Assembly (NCBI RefSeq): GCF_014982715.1
Contig: NZ_JADCJY010000001.1
Location: forward strand, 1,302,001 to 1,366,000
Origin: Gallalistipes aquisgranensis
GTDB lineage: Bacteria; Bacteroidota; Bacteroidia; Bacteroidales; Rikenellaceae
Length of the DNA: 64,000 nucleotides
Reading direction: 5' to 3'
Positions 8,670-16,972 of this stretch are shown here, in pieces. The position numbers and the translations under genes were made by a program. Within the stretch, counting starts at the first letter, position 1. Each line of letters begins with the position of its first letter. A model generated the notes under the pieces. That model searched no databases and was not told the DNA's origin. It was given only the letters and a program-made list of their open reading frames with translations.

Positions 8670-9719
8670 TTATTTGGCTATGTAAAGAAATACCGGAAAG
8701 TGGTCGCTGTACCCACCCTGGAAATTATTCCCGACGAACGTGCGCAACGGATAGTTCTTGTACTGGCCGCTCTGCTGACGCAGGAACGGACGGTCGTAGA
8801 TGTTTCCATAGAAGCGGTTGGTGTCGGGTTTGTAAAGCTTCAGCTTGCCTGAGCCTCCGGTCACCAGATTTCCGTTGACGATCATGTTGTCGAACAGATT
8901 CATGGCATCCTGGTAGGCCAGCGTTCCGAACCCTTTGCGGTGCATTTCGTTGAACGGATTGAACAGGTCGGCGGCCCCTTTCGCCTCGGACATCTTTGCC
9001 CGGGCACCGAGCGTCACCGCGATACTCCGGTCCGTAGGATCGTCGTTCAGGTCGCCCATGATGACGATCTTGGCGTCGGGACGGGCGGCAACCACCGAAT
9101 CGACCGCATGACGCACGACCCCGGCTGCCAGCTCCCGCAGATATTCCGACTGCTGCTGTCCGCCCAGCCGCGAAGGCCAGTGATTCACGAAGAAGTAGAA
9201 GGGTTCGTCCTCGATCGTTCCCCACACCATCAGCACGTCGCGGGTTTTCCAGTCGGGATTGTCCACCAGCTTCACGGGCAGCGCGGCGCTCCCCTCCAAC
9301 CGGAACTGCGAAGGACGGTAGAGCAGGGCCACGTCTACCCCCCGTTTGTCGGGCGAATCGTAATGGACGATCTGATAGTTGGCCTTCTGCAGTTTCGGAA
9401 GCGCCACGATGTCTTCCAGCACGTTGCGGTTCTCAATCTCCGAAACCCCGATAACGGCGGGATAGGCCCTCGTATCGGCCGAAAGTTTGTAGAAGACCTC
9501 CTCGATATTGGACATCTTCTTCCCGTATTTCTGGCTGTTCCAGTTCTTGGCCCCCTCGGGCGTGAACTCCTCGTCGTTCACACCGGGGCTTTTGATCGTA
9601 TCGAACAGGTTCTCCAGATTGTAGAACGCCACGGTGTAGCGTTTGCCCGGATTCTGGGCTCCGGCGCACAGGACCAGTCCCAGCACCATCACCCCTATGA
9701 TATGCAAACTTTTTCTCAT
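8670..9719 (-). CDS. Secreted endonuclease/exonuclease/phosphatase (EEP) family protein
   Basis: 349 residues with a cleavable signal peptide (ends LVLCAGAQ). The EEP/DNase I-like catalytic motifs are all present: 'AFYNLENLFD' near the N-terminus, 'GVSEIENRNVLEDI' (metal-binding Glu), 'RGVDVALLYRP', 'FFVNHWPSR' (catalytic His), 'IVIMGDLNDDPTD' (Asp/Asn) and the terminal 'YSDHFPVFL' (Asp-His). This argues for a catalytically intact phosphodiesterase or nuclease in the periplasm or at the surface; a phosphatase on another phosphoester cannot be excluded. It lies 25 bases after the DNA/RNA non-specific endonuclease gene and 10 bases before the TonB receptor, so the four genes form one operon. 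Confidence 0.9.
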   Translation of the reverse strand: MRKSLHIIGVMVLGLVLCAGAQNPGKRYTVAFYNLENLFDTIKSPGVNDEEFTPEGAKNWNSQKYGKKMSNIEEVFYKLSADTRAYPAVIGVSEIENRNVLEDIVALPKLQKANYQIVHYDSPDKRGVDVALLYRPSQFRLEGSAALPVKLVDNPDWKTRDVLMVWGTIEDEPFYFFVNHWPSRLGGQQQSEYLRELAAGVVRHAVDSVVAARPDAKIVIMGDLNDDPTDRSIAVTLGARAKMSEAKGAADLFNPFNEMHRKGFGTLAYQDAMNLFDNMIVNGNLVTGGSGKLKLYKPDTNRFYGNIYDRPFLRQQSGQYKNYPLRTFVGNNFQGGYSDHFPVFLYIAK

Positions 9720-9744
9720 TGTTCAGACTCTTTAAGATTCGTCG

Positions 9745-10930
9745 CTAATACCCCCACTCCTGAGGACTGTACTGATCTTCCACACTTTCCTGAATATCGG
9801 ACGGCAGATTGACGAAAAAGTCGAACCCTGTCCGTCTCTCGATTTCGTTCACGGTCTCGGTTTCGCTGACGGCCGGGGTCGAAGCGTAACCGCTTCGGTT
9901 CTCATACCACATGCCGATCGACTTGTAGCCGCCCGAACGCTGCTGCAACAGCACCTTGAAATAGTAGTTGGGAATGGCTATGCTATTTCCATCCTTGTCC
10001 TTGGCATATTTCACGGTTTCGTTACCTCCCACAATCTTCAGCACGGCGCCGGTCACCACGTAGAGCGTGTCGCCCTTCGACATCTGCCCGCGGACCTGCT
10101 CTTCCAGCCTGCCCCAAACGCTCTGGTTGAACGACACGCCCATCTGGGGCGTCATGTTCGTATAGTAGAACGTCTGTTTGTTGGCCTCGTAATTGGTGAG
10201 CCGGTCGGCCGAGGGAATCTGATGGCCCCGGTCGTATCCCGAAGTCCTGTAATCGCTCGACAGGTTGGGCTGTACGCTCGACTTGAAACTCGGATCGTAG
10301 CCCCACGCATCCGTCCGCTTGATACCCGAGGTGTAGAACGGTACCAGCGGATAGGCCACCCAGTAGGAGATCTTCTCCTTGCTTGTCGTAATAGAGCGTG
10401 TAGTTCCGTATCTGACGCCCCTGATAGGTGAAGAAATGGGAGGCAGCCGTACAGTTGGCCTTGTTCTCGATCTTGGGCAGTTCCAGCCAGCGGGCCCTGA
10501 CCGGATCGGGGGCAGGATCGGGCTCGGGATCGGTTCCTCCCGGAGAATACCCCTTCTGCGTCAGCGTGGCACGCACGGTCCGCTCTCCTTCGGTGAGAAC
10601 CACGACCACCGTGCGGTCGGTCTCCTCCCCGTTGGCGGTGTAGGTCAGCACCACGTCGTTTCTGCTTCCAGACCCCGTTTCGGGAGTGGCGATACACCAG
10701 TTCTTGTAATCGCCCGGATACTCGAACGAAATCGACCACTGACCGGACGCCTCGACCGTCACGAACTGCGACACGCTCGAAGCCTTCACCTCGGTATAAT
10801 CCAGTTTGATACTCAGCGGACCGTCATTTTCCCCGCCGTCGTCCTTGTCGCTGCAGCCGACCATCGTAAAAGAGGTCGTCAGCACGACCGCCGCCAGCAT
10901 ATACCGAATGTGATTCCTTATCGTTGACAT
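9745..10930 (-). pseudogene. BACON + DNA/RNA non-specific endonuclease lipoprotein, split by a frameshift near 10381
   Basis: Two overlapping frames make one protein of about 394 residues. The first (start 10930) has a lipoprotein signal (lipobox TMVGC, Cys26), a BACON domain (about residues 38-128), a Pro/Asp-rich linker and the start of the NUC domain, reading to 'NYTLYYDK'. The second frame continues 'KEKISYWVAYPLVPFYTSGIKRTDAW' and holds the catalytic 'DRGHQIPSADRL' motif, 'NMTPQMGVSFNQSVW' and the rest of the endonuclease fold. Dropping one base at about 10381 (plus-strand G) joins them. In the given sequence the first frame runs on out of register to 10022, so the exported part lacks the active site. 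A true mutation and a sequencing error are both possible. Confidence 0.85.
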
Positions 10931-10960
10931 TGACTTATTCTATAAAATGTGAGGAGAAAA

Positions 10961-10989
10961 CCCGGCAGGGACAGGCAGCCCCTGCCGGG
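10961..10989 (-). terminator. Terminator between the large DUF5689 gene and the nuclease operon
   Basis: A perfect 10-bp inverted repeat CCCGGCAGGG/CCCTGCCGGG with a 9-base loop, followed on the minus strand by TTTTCTCC. It lies 14 bases past the stop codon of the upstream minus-strand reading frame and so separates that gene from the four-gene nuclease/TonB operon. Confidence 0.75.
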
Positions 10990-11002
10990 AAAAATCAAGT
11001 AA

Positions 11003-11380
11003 TTATTTGGAATAGTTTGTCCACTGAACATCAGCAATACAAACCTGTCCAGACGAATTTCCAACCTGAGCAAACTCTATTTTAACATTTCCCACTTTAT
11101 TCACGTCTATTGTTACAGTTTTAGAGTCATTAGCTGCCGATGTATCATTATAGGTACCGACAACCGCACCATCCACTGAAATCGTGAAGTTTACTTTCGT
11201 ACTAAATGCCTGCATATATGTAAATTTCAACTTTCCAATTCCATTAGGAATCGTTGCAGACAAAGTAGAAGAGGGGGTACGTCCTTTCCCTAACATAGCA
11301 CCAGTAGCATCTCCGACTTTTGTATCCGTTCGTCCCTGCACTAAAGACCAGCTAATCCCAGTAGATCCCGTGATTGTCTT
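11003..11380 (-). pseudogene. Out-of-frame C-terminal domain of the large BACON/DUF5689 lipoprotein
   Basis: This frame continues the reading of the upstream 1039-residue protein after a shift at about 11376-11380: '...SGSYSIR' would continue 'TITGSTGISWSLVQGRTDTK' and then about 115 more residues. The segment looks like a beta-sandwich domain ('IPNGIGKLKFTYMQAFSTKVNF', 'ISVDGAVVGTYND', 'GQVCIADVQWTNY') of the kind found at the ends of secreted Bacteroidota nucleases and surface proteins. It has no convincing start of its own. Its base composition is clearly more AT-rich than the rest of the gene. Confidence 0.7.
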
Positions 11381-14300
11381 ATGCTATATGATCCCGACGA
11401 TGTCGCTGCACTATTAAACGATTCTTCGATCCATGTATTTCCCGCAACTTCAAACGTCTTCGAACAGGTTATGGCCTCAGTTGAAATGCCGGCCACGGAG
11501 AAGTTCACTTCACCCGCCGCGGGAGTGCCCGTCACGGGAATCCGGATCGTGCCTGCACCGGCCGTCACGCTCGCAACGTTATAGTTGATCGTGGCCGGAA
11601 TCGTACCCATACCGGCACCGGTCACCGTCACCACCACATTGGGATAGGTCTCGCTGCCCGAGGCTCGCGTATAGGGAATTTCGATATAGGCTCCTTCGAG
11701 CGCCTCGTTCGCAACTCCCTTGGTGGCGGTAAACTCGGCTGTTCCGAAGGCGATCTCCACCGGAGCGCCGAACCGCTCCTGATTCATACCGGAAAGATCG
11801 GCCATCGTGCGGGGCTGGAGCTGCATGGTCCCCTTGTAATTGCCCACGATACCTTCCGCCGTTCCCATCTTCTGCGGAACGAGATCGTCGGCGAAAGCAG
11901 CCGAGGATTTGGTGTACATGACGAAACGCTTGCCGCTTTCCGTCTCCATATTGATACTACCGGCCCCCATCTTCTTCGAAAGATCGTCCACCACGACCTG
12001 GGCATCGGCAATCGCCACGAACATGGATTCGTAATCGGCCATCTGGTCCACCGTAATGGTTACCGGAGTCACCGTCCCCGTTTCCGTCAGTTTCTCGACA
12101 TTGGCGCCGGGAACCTTCAACTGGATCAGATCATTGTATATATTATAAGTCACGCCGGTCATCTTGATGTTCAGCATGTCGCCCGGCACATAGGTGTGCG
12201 TAGCACCCTGCTCGGCCAGATTGATCATGATACCGCTGTTCGCCTCCGTGCCGTCTTCCACCACGAACTGATAGCTCATCAAATTCTTGCCGCTGGCTTC
12301 CGACACGACCATCGCCTTGATATAGCCCGAAGCGACCGCCTCCCCGTTCTGGGCAGCAGCACGGATCGCGGATATTTTCAGCAGGGAGAGCGCCCCGGTC
12401 GTGGTGAAGGTCTCCTCACTGCCGTAATAGGTGTCCGATCCGATCTTCACGTATGCCTTGTAGTCATAAGTGGTCCCGCTGGTCAGACCCGTCAGGGCCA
12501 CGGTAAAGGAAGAGGCCACCGCAGCCGCATCCACTTCGGTGAAGTCGGCGTCGCTGGCTTTCTTGTAGGCCACGCCGACCTTGTCGACCGTCCGGCTGCC
12601 CGTGTAGGTGTAGCTTCCGCCCACGGTGGCCGTATTGTCGCCCAGCTCCGTGGCCGGCGTCACGGTCGTCACCTTCGGTGCGGGATCTATATTGACGTTG
12701 TCGGTCGTACGCAGGGTGATGTCGTCGATGCTGATGGCCGAATTGACATGGGACGTGAATTTCAGCCAGAGATTCTGCGCGGCGGCAGGCGTCGTAAAGG
12801 ATACCGACGCGAGCTGCCACTTGCCCTGAATGCCCGAATAGGGAACGGTCAGCTGCGTGTAGGAATCGTCGGTCCCGGTCGTGCTGTAAAATACCTGCAA
12901 ATCGGCCGCCGTCACCACGTTGTCCGAAGCGGAAGCCCCGTAGACGTATTTGTTGCAGCCGAACGTCAGGCTGAAGTGGGTGGCTCCGCCGGCATTGATG
13001 CCGTTCACGAAGAACGAGTTGGGCTGGTTGCTGCCGAAATAGACATAGTTAACGCCCGAAGCTCCGTCGTAATCCTTCGATGCACCGCCAGAAGAAGTGC
13101 GCACAGTCACCTTGTCAGCGGCAACACCCGTATAAGTAACTCCGTTGGCCCCGAGACCCTCTTTCAGCCAACCGGCATAGCTGTCTACCGACGGTTTGCT
13201 TGAAACATCCTCCGTTCCCATCGACTCCTTGAGCAGCACGGTTCCGGCGGCATCCGAAGTGAAACTCTTCACCTCGCCGTAGTAGGTCTGTCCGTCCACG
13301 ACGGCATAAGCCCTGTAATCATAGGAAGTGGTCGCGCTCAGGCCGGAAACGGCGGCCGTAAAGGCCACGGAACCCACGCCCTGCACTCTCTGGTAGGCAT
13401 CGTCGCCCTCGTCCGATTTCTTCCATTCGAAACCGAGTTCGGTAGCGGCGGTTCCGAAATTATAGGTACCGTTCAGAGTGGCCGTCGTCGAAGTCACATC
13501 CGAGGCCTGACCGGTTATCACCTGCGGCTCGGTGGGCTCTTCGGCCTCGCGGGCCACGATCGTCACGTCGTCGATGCGGAGCTGTCCGCTCGAAAGGGCG
13601 CCTTTGAAGCGCAGGTCGAGGTTGGTCGCACCGACCGGCATCACCACGGAACCCGAACTGAAATACCAGCGGTCGTTCTCCGTCGTGGCCGACGTATAGG
13701 TCACGGGCAGCCAGGTCGATCCGCCGTCGGCGCTCGCCTCCACGGTGATGTATTCGGGCTTGAAGACATTGTCCGAACTTCCGTCATAGTAGGCACAGCC
13801 GAAGGTGATGTCCATCTGGTTGCCGCCGCTCACGGACACGTTGCTGATCTGGAAATACTTGTCCCATCCGAGGTAGGCGTTCGTACCTCCCGACGCGTCC
13901 GTATAGCCCGAGGAGACGGAATTGCCCCGCAGCGTACAGTCGCCCGAGAAGCTGGTGGCGTCGGTCACGCCCTCGCCCGAATCACCCCAGTCCGTATAGT
14001 TGGAAGGGGTGGCCCAGCCGCCGTCGGGCTGGGAGGAGGGAGCGGCCGTACCGAAACTCATGTAGAAAAGTTTGGTGGTCGAAATCGTACCGGTCTGGGT
14101 GATGCGCAGGGCCTCCCACACGGTGGCGGTCGAGACCTTCAGCGTAGCCTGGCGGTCGACGCCCTCCAGTGCGAGCACCGTCACGGTAAATTTCCCGTTG
14201 CCGTCCCCGTGGTCGGGCTGGGCACGCAGCCAGTCGGGCACCACGCCCTGGGCATCCTTCTCCGCGGTGACCTTCCACGGGCGGTTGCTCTCCACGGTAA

Positions 14301-14460
14301 ACTCATAGGAACTCTGCGAGGAATCGAACGTCTTCGACGACTCGCTCAGTTTCAGGTACGGCGTGTCGTAATCGACATCCTCCGTGTTACAACCCGTAAA
14401 ACTCGACGCCGCAACTATCGCCGCGGCCATCAGCAGGTTTCTCAAGTTAAACTTTCTCAT
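11341..14460 (-). CDS. Large multidomain lipoprotein (BACON, FN3-like, DUF5689), truncated by frameshift
   Basis: 1039 residues. Lipoprotein signal (lipobox SFTGC, Cys24); BACON-like domain (about 35-115); a jelly-roll, choice-of-anchor-like domain (about 125-300); an FN3-like domain (about 312-400, 'TSTTATLNGTYNFGTAATELG'); a second jelly-roll domain (about 405-580); a second FN3-like domain (about 590-690); a DUF5689/OB-like domain (about 692-860, with 'VASGYIKAMVVSEASG' and 'YQFVVEDGTEANSGIMINL'); and an Ig-like domain up to about 975. The last residues (QSRDLLGLAGL) are out of register; the real C-terminal domain continues in another frame to 11003. It is probably a surface-exposed binding protein. 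The repeated OB-like domain links it to the DUF5689 lipoprotein at the other end of the locus. Confidence 0.8.
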   Translation of the reverse strand: MRKFNLRNLLMAAAIVAASSFTGCNTEDVDYDTPYLKLSESSKTFDSSQSSYEFTVESNRPWKVTAEKDAQGVVPDWLRAQPDHGDGNGKFTVTVLALEGVDRQATLKVSTATVWEALRITQTGTISTTKLFYMSFGTAAPSSQPDGGWATPSNYTDWGDSGEGVTDATSFSGDCTLRGNSVSSGYTDASGGTNAYLGWDKYFQISNVSVSGGNQMDITFGCAYYDGSSDNVFKPEYITVEASADGGSTWLPVTYTSATTENDRWYFSSGSVVMPVGATNLDLRFKGALSSGQLRIDDVTIVAREAEEPTEPQVITGQASDVTSTTATLNGTYNFGTAATELGFEWKKSDEGDDAYQRVQGVGSVAFTAAVSGLSATTSYDYRAYAVVDGQTYYGEVKSFTSDAAGTVLLKESMGTEDVSSKPSVDSYAGWLKEGLGANGVTYTGVAADKVTVRTSSGGASKDYDGASGVNYVYFGSNQPNSFFVNGINAGGATHFSLTFGCNKYVYGASASDNVVTAADLQVFYSTTGTDDSYTQLTVPYSGIQGKWQLASVSFTTPAAAQNLWLKFTSHVNSAISIDDITLRTTDNVNIDPAPKVTTVTPATELGDNTATVGGSYTYTGSRTVDKVGVAYKKASDADFTEVDAAAVASSFTVALTGLTSGTTYDYKAYVKIGSDTYYGSEETFTTTGALSLLKISAIRAAAQNGEAVASGYIKAMVVSEASGKNLMSYQFVVEDGTEANSGIMINLAEQGATHTYVPGDMLNIKMTGVTYNIYNDLIQLKVPGANVEKLTETGTVTPVTITVDQMADYESMFVAIADAQVVVDDLSKKMGAGSINMETESGKRFVMYTKSSAAFADDLVPQKMGTAEGIVGNYKGTMQLQPRTMADLSGMNQERFGAPVEIAFGTAEFTATKGVANEALEGAYIEIPYTRASGSETYPNVVVTVTGAGMGTIPATINYNVASVTAGAGTIRIPVTGTPAAGEVNFSVAGISTEAITCSKTFEVAGNTWIEESFNSAATSSGSYSIRQSRDLLGLAGL

Positions 14461-14570
14461 AATGTTTGTCTGCTAATAAGATGTGTAATTCTTGTCGTTT
14501 TCCGGCTCCCTGCGGCCTCTCCCGGGCGTGACCGCAATAACCGGGCCCGAGTGCGTCCGAATGGAGTGTT

Positions 14571-14578
14571 CAAAATTA
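14571..14578 (-). promoter_or_regulatory. Probable -7 element for the 14460 lipoprotein gene
   Basis: On the minus strand TAATTTTG fits TAnnTTTG, about 110 bases before the start codon. The surrounding 14570-14680 is strongly AT-rich, with further TATGTTTA and TATATTTA matches, so the exact element is uncertain. The 14461-14756 gap holds no gene, only this AT-rich promoter zone and a GC-rich leader. Confidence 0.4.
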
Positions 14579-14756
14579 TGCATTTTAATTCTAAATATAA
14601 ATTAAACATACGCATTAAGACTGAGATTAACAAAAATTTAACCCGTTTTTTTATAAAATCATAATCCGGAGGTTCCGAAACGGCCGTCCGGGGGCATTTG
14701 TGTCCGGAATATGGTACAGTAGTTGCGTGATCCACGGAAAGCATTCACGTCCAGCT

Positions 14757-15854
14757 ATGGAGAGCACAAAAAACCGCTATCATGTCGATCTCGTCTTTTC
14801 CAACCTGTTTTTCGGGATCAACTTCTCCTATTACGTGTCGCTCATCAAACACTACGTATTTTTTCAGGACCTCTTTTTCCTTCAGATAGCCGCCTCCGCC
14901 CTCTTCTTCATCCCGTTCGCCCTCTTTTCCCGCCGTTACCGACGGGTCAGGCTCACCCGCAGCGACGTCTGGCGCATCCTGCTGGTCACCCTGCTGATCG
15001 TCTACGGCAACATGTACATGGTGCTTTGGGGCGCCAAATACACCAACCCCATCGACGCTTCGACCATCGCCACCCTCGGCCCGGCCTTCACGCTGGTGGC
15101 GGCGGCCCTGCTCGTGCGGCGCCGCGTATCGTGGGTACAGCTGGTCGGGGTGGCCCTCTCCGTCGCGGGAGCCGCCATCCTCATTTTCGACAAAGGCATC
15201 CTCATCACCCGGGGCAGCGAGGCGTTCGGCAACGTGCTGGTATTGGTGAGCGTCATCAGCGTGGCTGTCAATACGGTAATCATCAAACCGGTGCTGGTCA
15301 AACTGGGCACCCTCACGGTCATGGGGTGGTACTATATCATAGGTCTGGTCATCACGGCCCCCTTCTTCGCCAAAGGGACCTTTTCGAACTACTATTTCGC
15401 CCTGCCGCCCAATGCCCTGCTGGAGATCGCCTATATCCTCATCCTGGGAACGATCCTCCCATCCTACCTGCTCTACCGCGGCACGGAGAAACTCACCTCC
15501 GTCCACACGGCCCTCTACCGCTATATCCAGCCCGTAGTGGCCACACTGTTGGCCCTGGCCCGGGGGCAGGAACGGATCGACCGTTCGAACATCATCTCCG
15601 CCATTCTGATTTTCACGGGCATCATCCTCGTGGTGGCCGCCTATGAAAGCGTACTGCTGCATGTCCGGAACTATTTCCGCGACCGGCGCGGCATCCCCGG
15701 ACCGGCACCGGAGGCGAATCCCCTCGCGGACGGAGCAACGCCGGCGGTGGAAATACCGGCAGGCACGGCTGTATCCCCGGCCGAATCCTCTCCGGCACCG
15801 CCGCACCCCGCAAAAAGGAAACGCCCCGCCCCACCGAACGGCCCCGCAAAATAA
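14757..15854 (+). CDS. DMT-superfamily (EamA) transporter
   Basis: 365 residues from the ATG at 14757 (MESTKNRYHVDLVFSNLFFG); a GTG- or TTG-type start further upstream lacks support. About ten hydrophobic segments in two EamA halves are visible; the first half includes 'YGNMYMVLWGAKYTNPIDASTIATLGPAFTLVAAALLVRRRV', a classic EamA pattern. The second half ends at about residue 300 and is followed by a 65-residue Pro/Ala-rich, basic cytoplasmic tail. EamA proteins export or import small metabolites; the substrate is unknown. It is a single-gene unit that converges on the thioesterase gene. Confidence 0.85.
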   Translation: MESTKNRYHVDLVFSNLFFGINFSYYVSLIKHYVFFQDLFFLQIAASALFFIPFALFSRRYRRVRLTRSDVWRILLVTLLIVYGNMYMVLWGAKYTNPIDASTIATLGPAFTLVAAALLVRRRVSWVQLVGVALSVAGAAILIFDKGILITRGSEAFGNVLVLVSVISVAVNTVIIKPVLVKLGTLTVMGWYYIIGLVITAPFFAKGTFSNYYFALPPNALLEIAYILILGTILPSYLLYRGTEKLTSVHTALYRYIQPVVATLLALARGQERIDRSNIISAILIFTGIILVVAAYESVLLHVRNYFRDRRGIPGPAPEANPLADGATPAVEIPAGTAVSPAESSPAPPHPAKRKRPAPPNGPAK

Positions 15855-15916
15855 AAAAGAGCCCTTGAGGCCCGTTTCCCTGTTACCCGGCACTCCTTCT
15901 GCGCCGAAAGGACCGC

Positions 15917-16327
15917 CTACCGCTGCCTCCCGGCCATTCCCGACTCGATCGCCTCACGCCAGCGGTCGGGCACGGGCACCGACTCCTGCCGGGCGAAATC
16001 GAAGGCCACGAGCACCGTACGGCTCTCCGCATTCACCCGTCCCGTGGGAGCATCCACCAGACGCTGCAGAAGCGTAATGCTCTTGTTACCCACCTTTTCG
16101 GCCTGCGTCTCCACATAGACGCGGTCGTCGAGCCTCGTCTGGTCGAAATAGGATGTCTGGGTCGAGGCCGTAATCAGCCCCAACCCCTTCCACACCAACC
16201 CGATGTGCATGATCCGCCGGAAAAAGTCGCTCTTCCCCACATCGAAAAAGTGCTGAAGATTGACATTGTTGACGTGTCCAAGAATATCCACGTCCGCAAA
16301 ACGTATCTGAATATCTGTCTTTACCAT
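15917..16327 (-). CDS. Acyl-CoA thioesterase, 4HBT hotdog family
   Basis: 136 residues, a single hotdog domain. The family hallmark 'IRFADVDILGHVNNVNLQHFFDVGKSDFF' is at residues 8-36, with the Asp/His active-site pattern of 4-hydroxybenzoyl-CoA thioesterase-like enzymes. It should hydrolyse acyl-CoA thioesters in the cytoplasm; the substrate is not predictable. It lies 4 bases downstream of tsaC and is surely co-transcribed with it. Confidence 0.88.
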   Translation of the reverse strand: MVKTDIQIRFADVDILGHVNNVNLQHFFDVGKSDFFRRIMHIGLVWKGLGLITASTQTSYFDQTRLDDRVYVETQAEKVGNKSITLLQRLVDAPTGRVNAESRTVLVAFDFARQESVPVPDRWREAIESGMAGRQR

Positions 16328-16331
16328 AGTC

Positions 16332-16898
16332 TTACTCCCGAATGATTTTCACCTCCCCGCCTTCACCCAGCAGAATGATCGACGAGGCTCGCCCCGTGGC
16401 ATCGCCCTCGCAGCGGGGATCGACCGCATAGTCCACCCCGTCCCGTATCTCCTGCGAAATGTCCCCGAACGAGGCTGGGGCCGGCTCGCCCGAAAGGTTG
16501 GCCGACGTGGAGACCAGCGGACGTCCCAGCCGGCGCAGCAGCCCCTCGCAGAAGGCGTGGCGGGGCACCCGCACCCCGAGCGTTCCCTCCTCGGGAATCA
16601 GGTTCGGGGCCACGCCCACAGCCCCCGGCAGGATCAGAGTGAGAGGTTTGTCGGCCACCTCCATCAACTGCCAGGCCACCTCGGGCGCCTTATCGACATA
16701 CCGGGCCGTCTGGTCGGCCGAGGCCATCAGCACCAGCATTCCCTTCTTGTTCTCCGACCGTTTCAGTTCGTAAATCCGCTGTACGGCCCGTTCGTTCGTG
16801 GCGTCGCAGCCGATTCCCCACACCGTGTCCGTGGGATAGAGGATCACTCCGCCCTTGCGGAGCACCTCCAGCGCACGTGCGATCTCTTCTTCCATCAT
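16332..16898 (-). CDS. tsaC: L-threonylcarbamoyladenylate synthase (Sua5/YrdC family)
   Basis: 188 residues, the short form with only the YrdC domain and no Sua5 C-terminal extension. It makes threonylcarbamoyl-AMP from Thr, bicarbonate and ATP for t6A37 modification of ANN-decoding tRNAs. Motifs: 'GGVILYPTDTVWGIGCDATN' at residues 15-34, 'KRSENKKGMLVLM', 'PLTLILPG', 'LGVRVPRH' and 'PLVSTSANLSGEPAP'. Cotranscribed with the thioesterase gene downstream; divergent from yebC. Confidence 0.95.
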   Translation of the reverse strand: MMEEEIARALEVLRKGGVILYPTDTVWGIGCDATNERAVQRIYELKRSENKKGMLVLMASADQTARYVDKAPEVAWQLMEVADKPLTLILPGAVGVAPNLIPEEGTLGVRVPRHAFCEGLLRRLGRPLVSTSANLSGEPAPASFGDISQEIRDGVDYAVDPRCEGDATGRASSIILLGEGGEVKIIRE

Positions 16899-16912
16899 CT
16901 AATTGCGAAATG

Positions 16913-16946
16913 TTGGGCAAAGTAACGAAAATTTTTTATAGCTTTG
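16913..16946 (+). promoter_or_regulatory. yebC promoter
   Basis: TAGCTTTG (16939-16946) matches the -7 TAnnTTTG; a TTG at 16913-16915 is a possible -33 with a slightly long spacer. The element is 27 bases upstream of the yebC ATG. Confidence 0.55.
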
Positions 16947-16972
16947 CAACCTGAAATAACAAAAACAGATCT

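Noticed and set aside
10370-10390. Programmed frameshifting in the nuclease gene
   Set aside because: There is no slippery heptamer or stop-codon arrangement like that of prfB; only an AAGGAG lies near. A mutation or a sequencing error is simpler.
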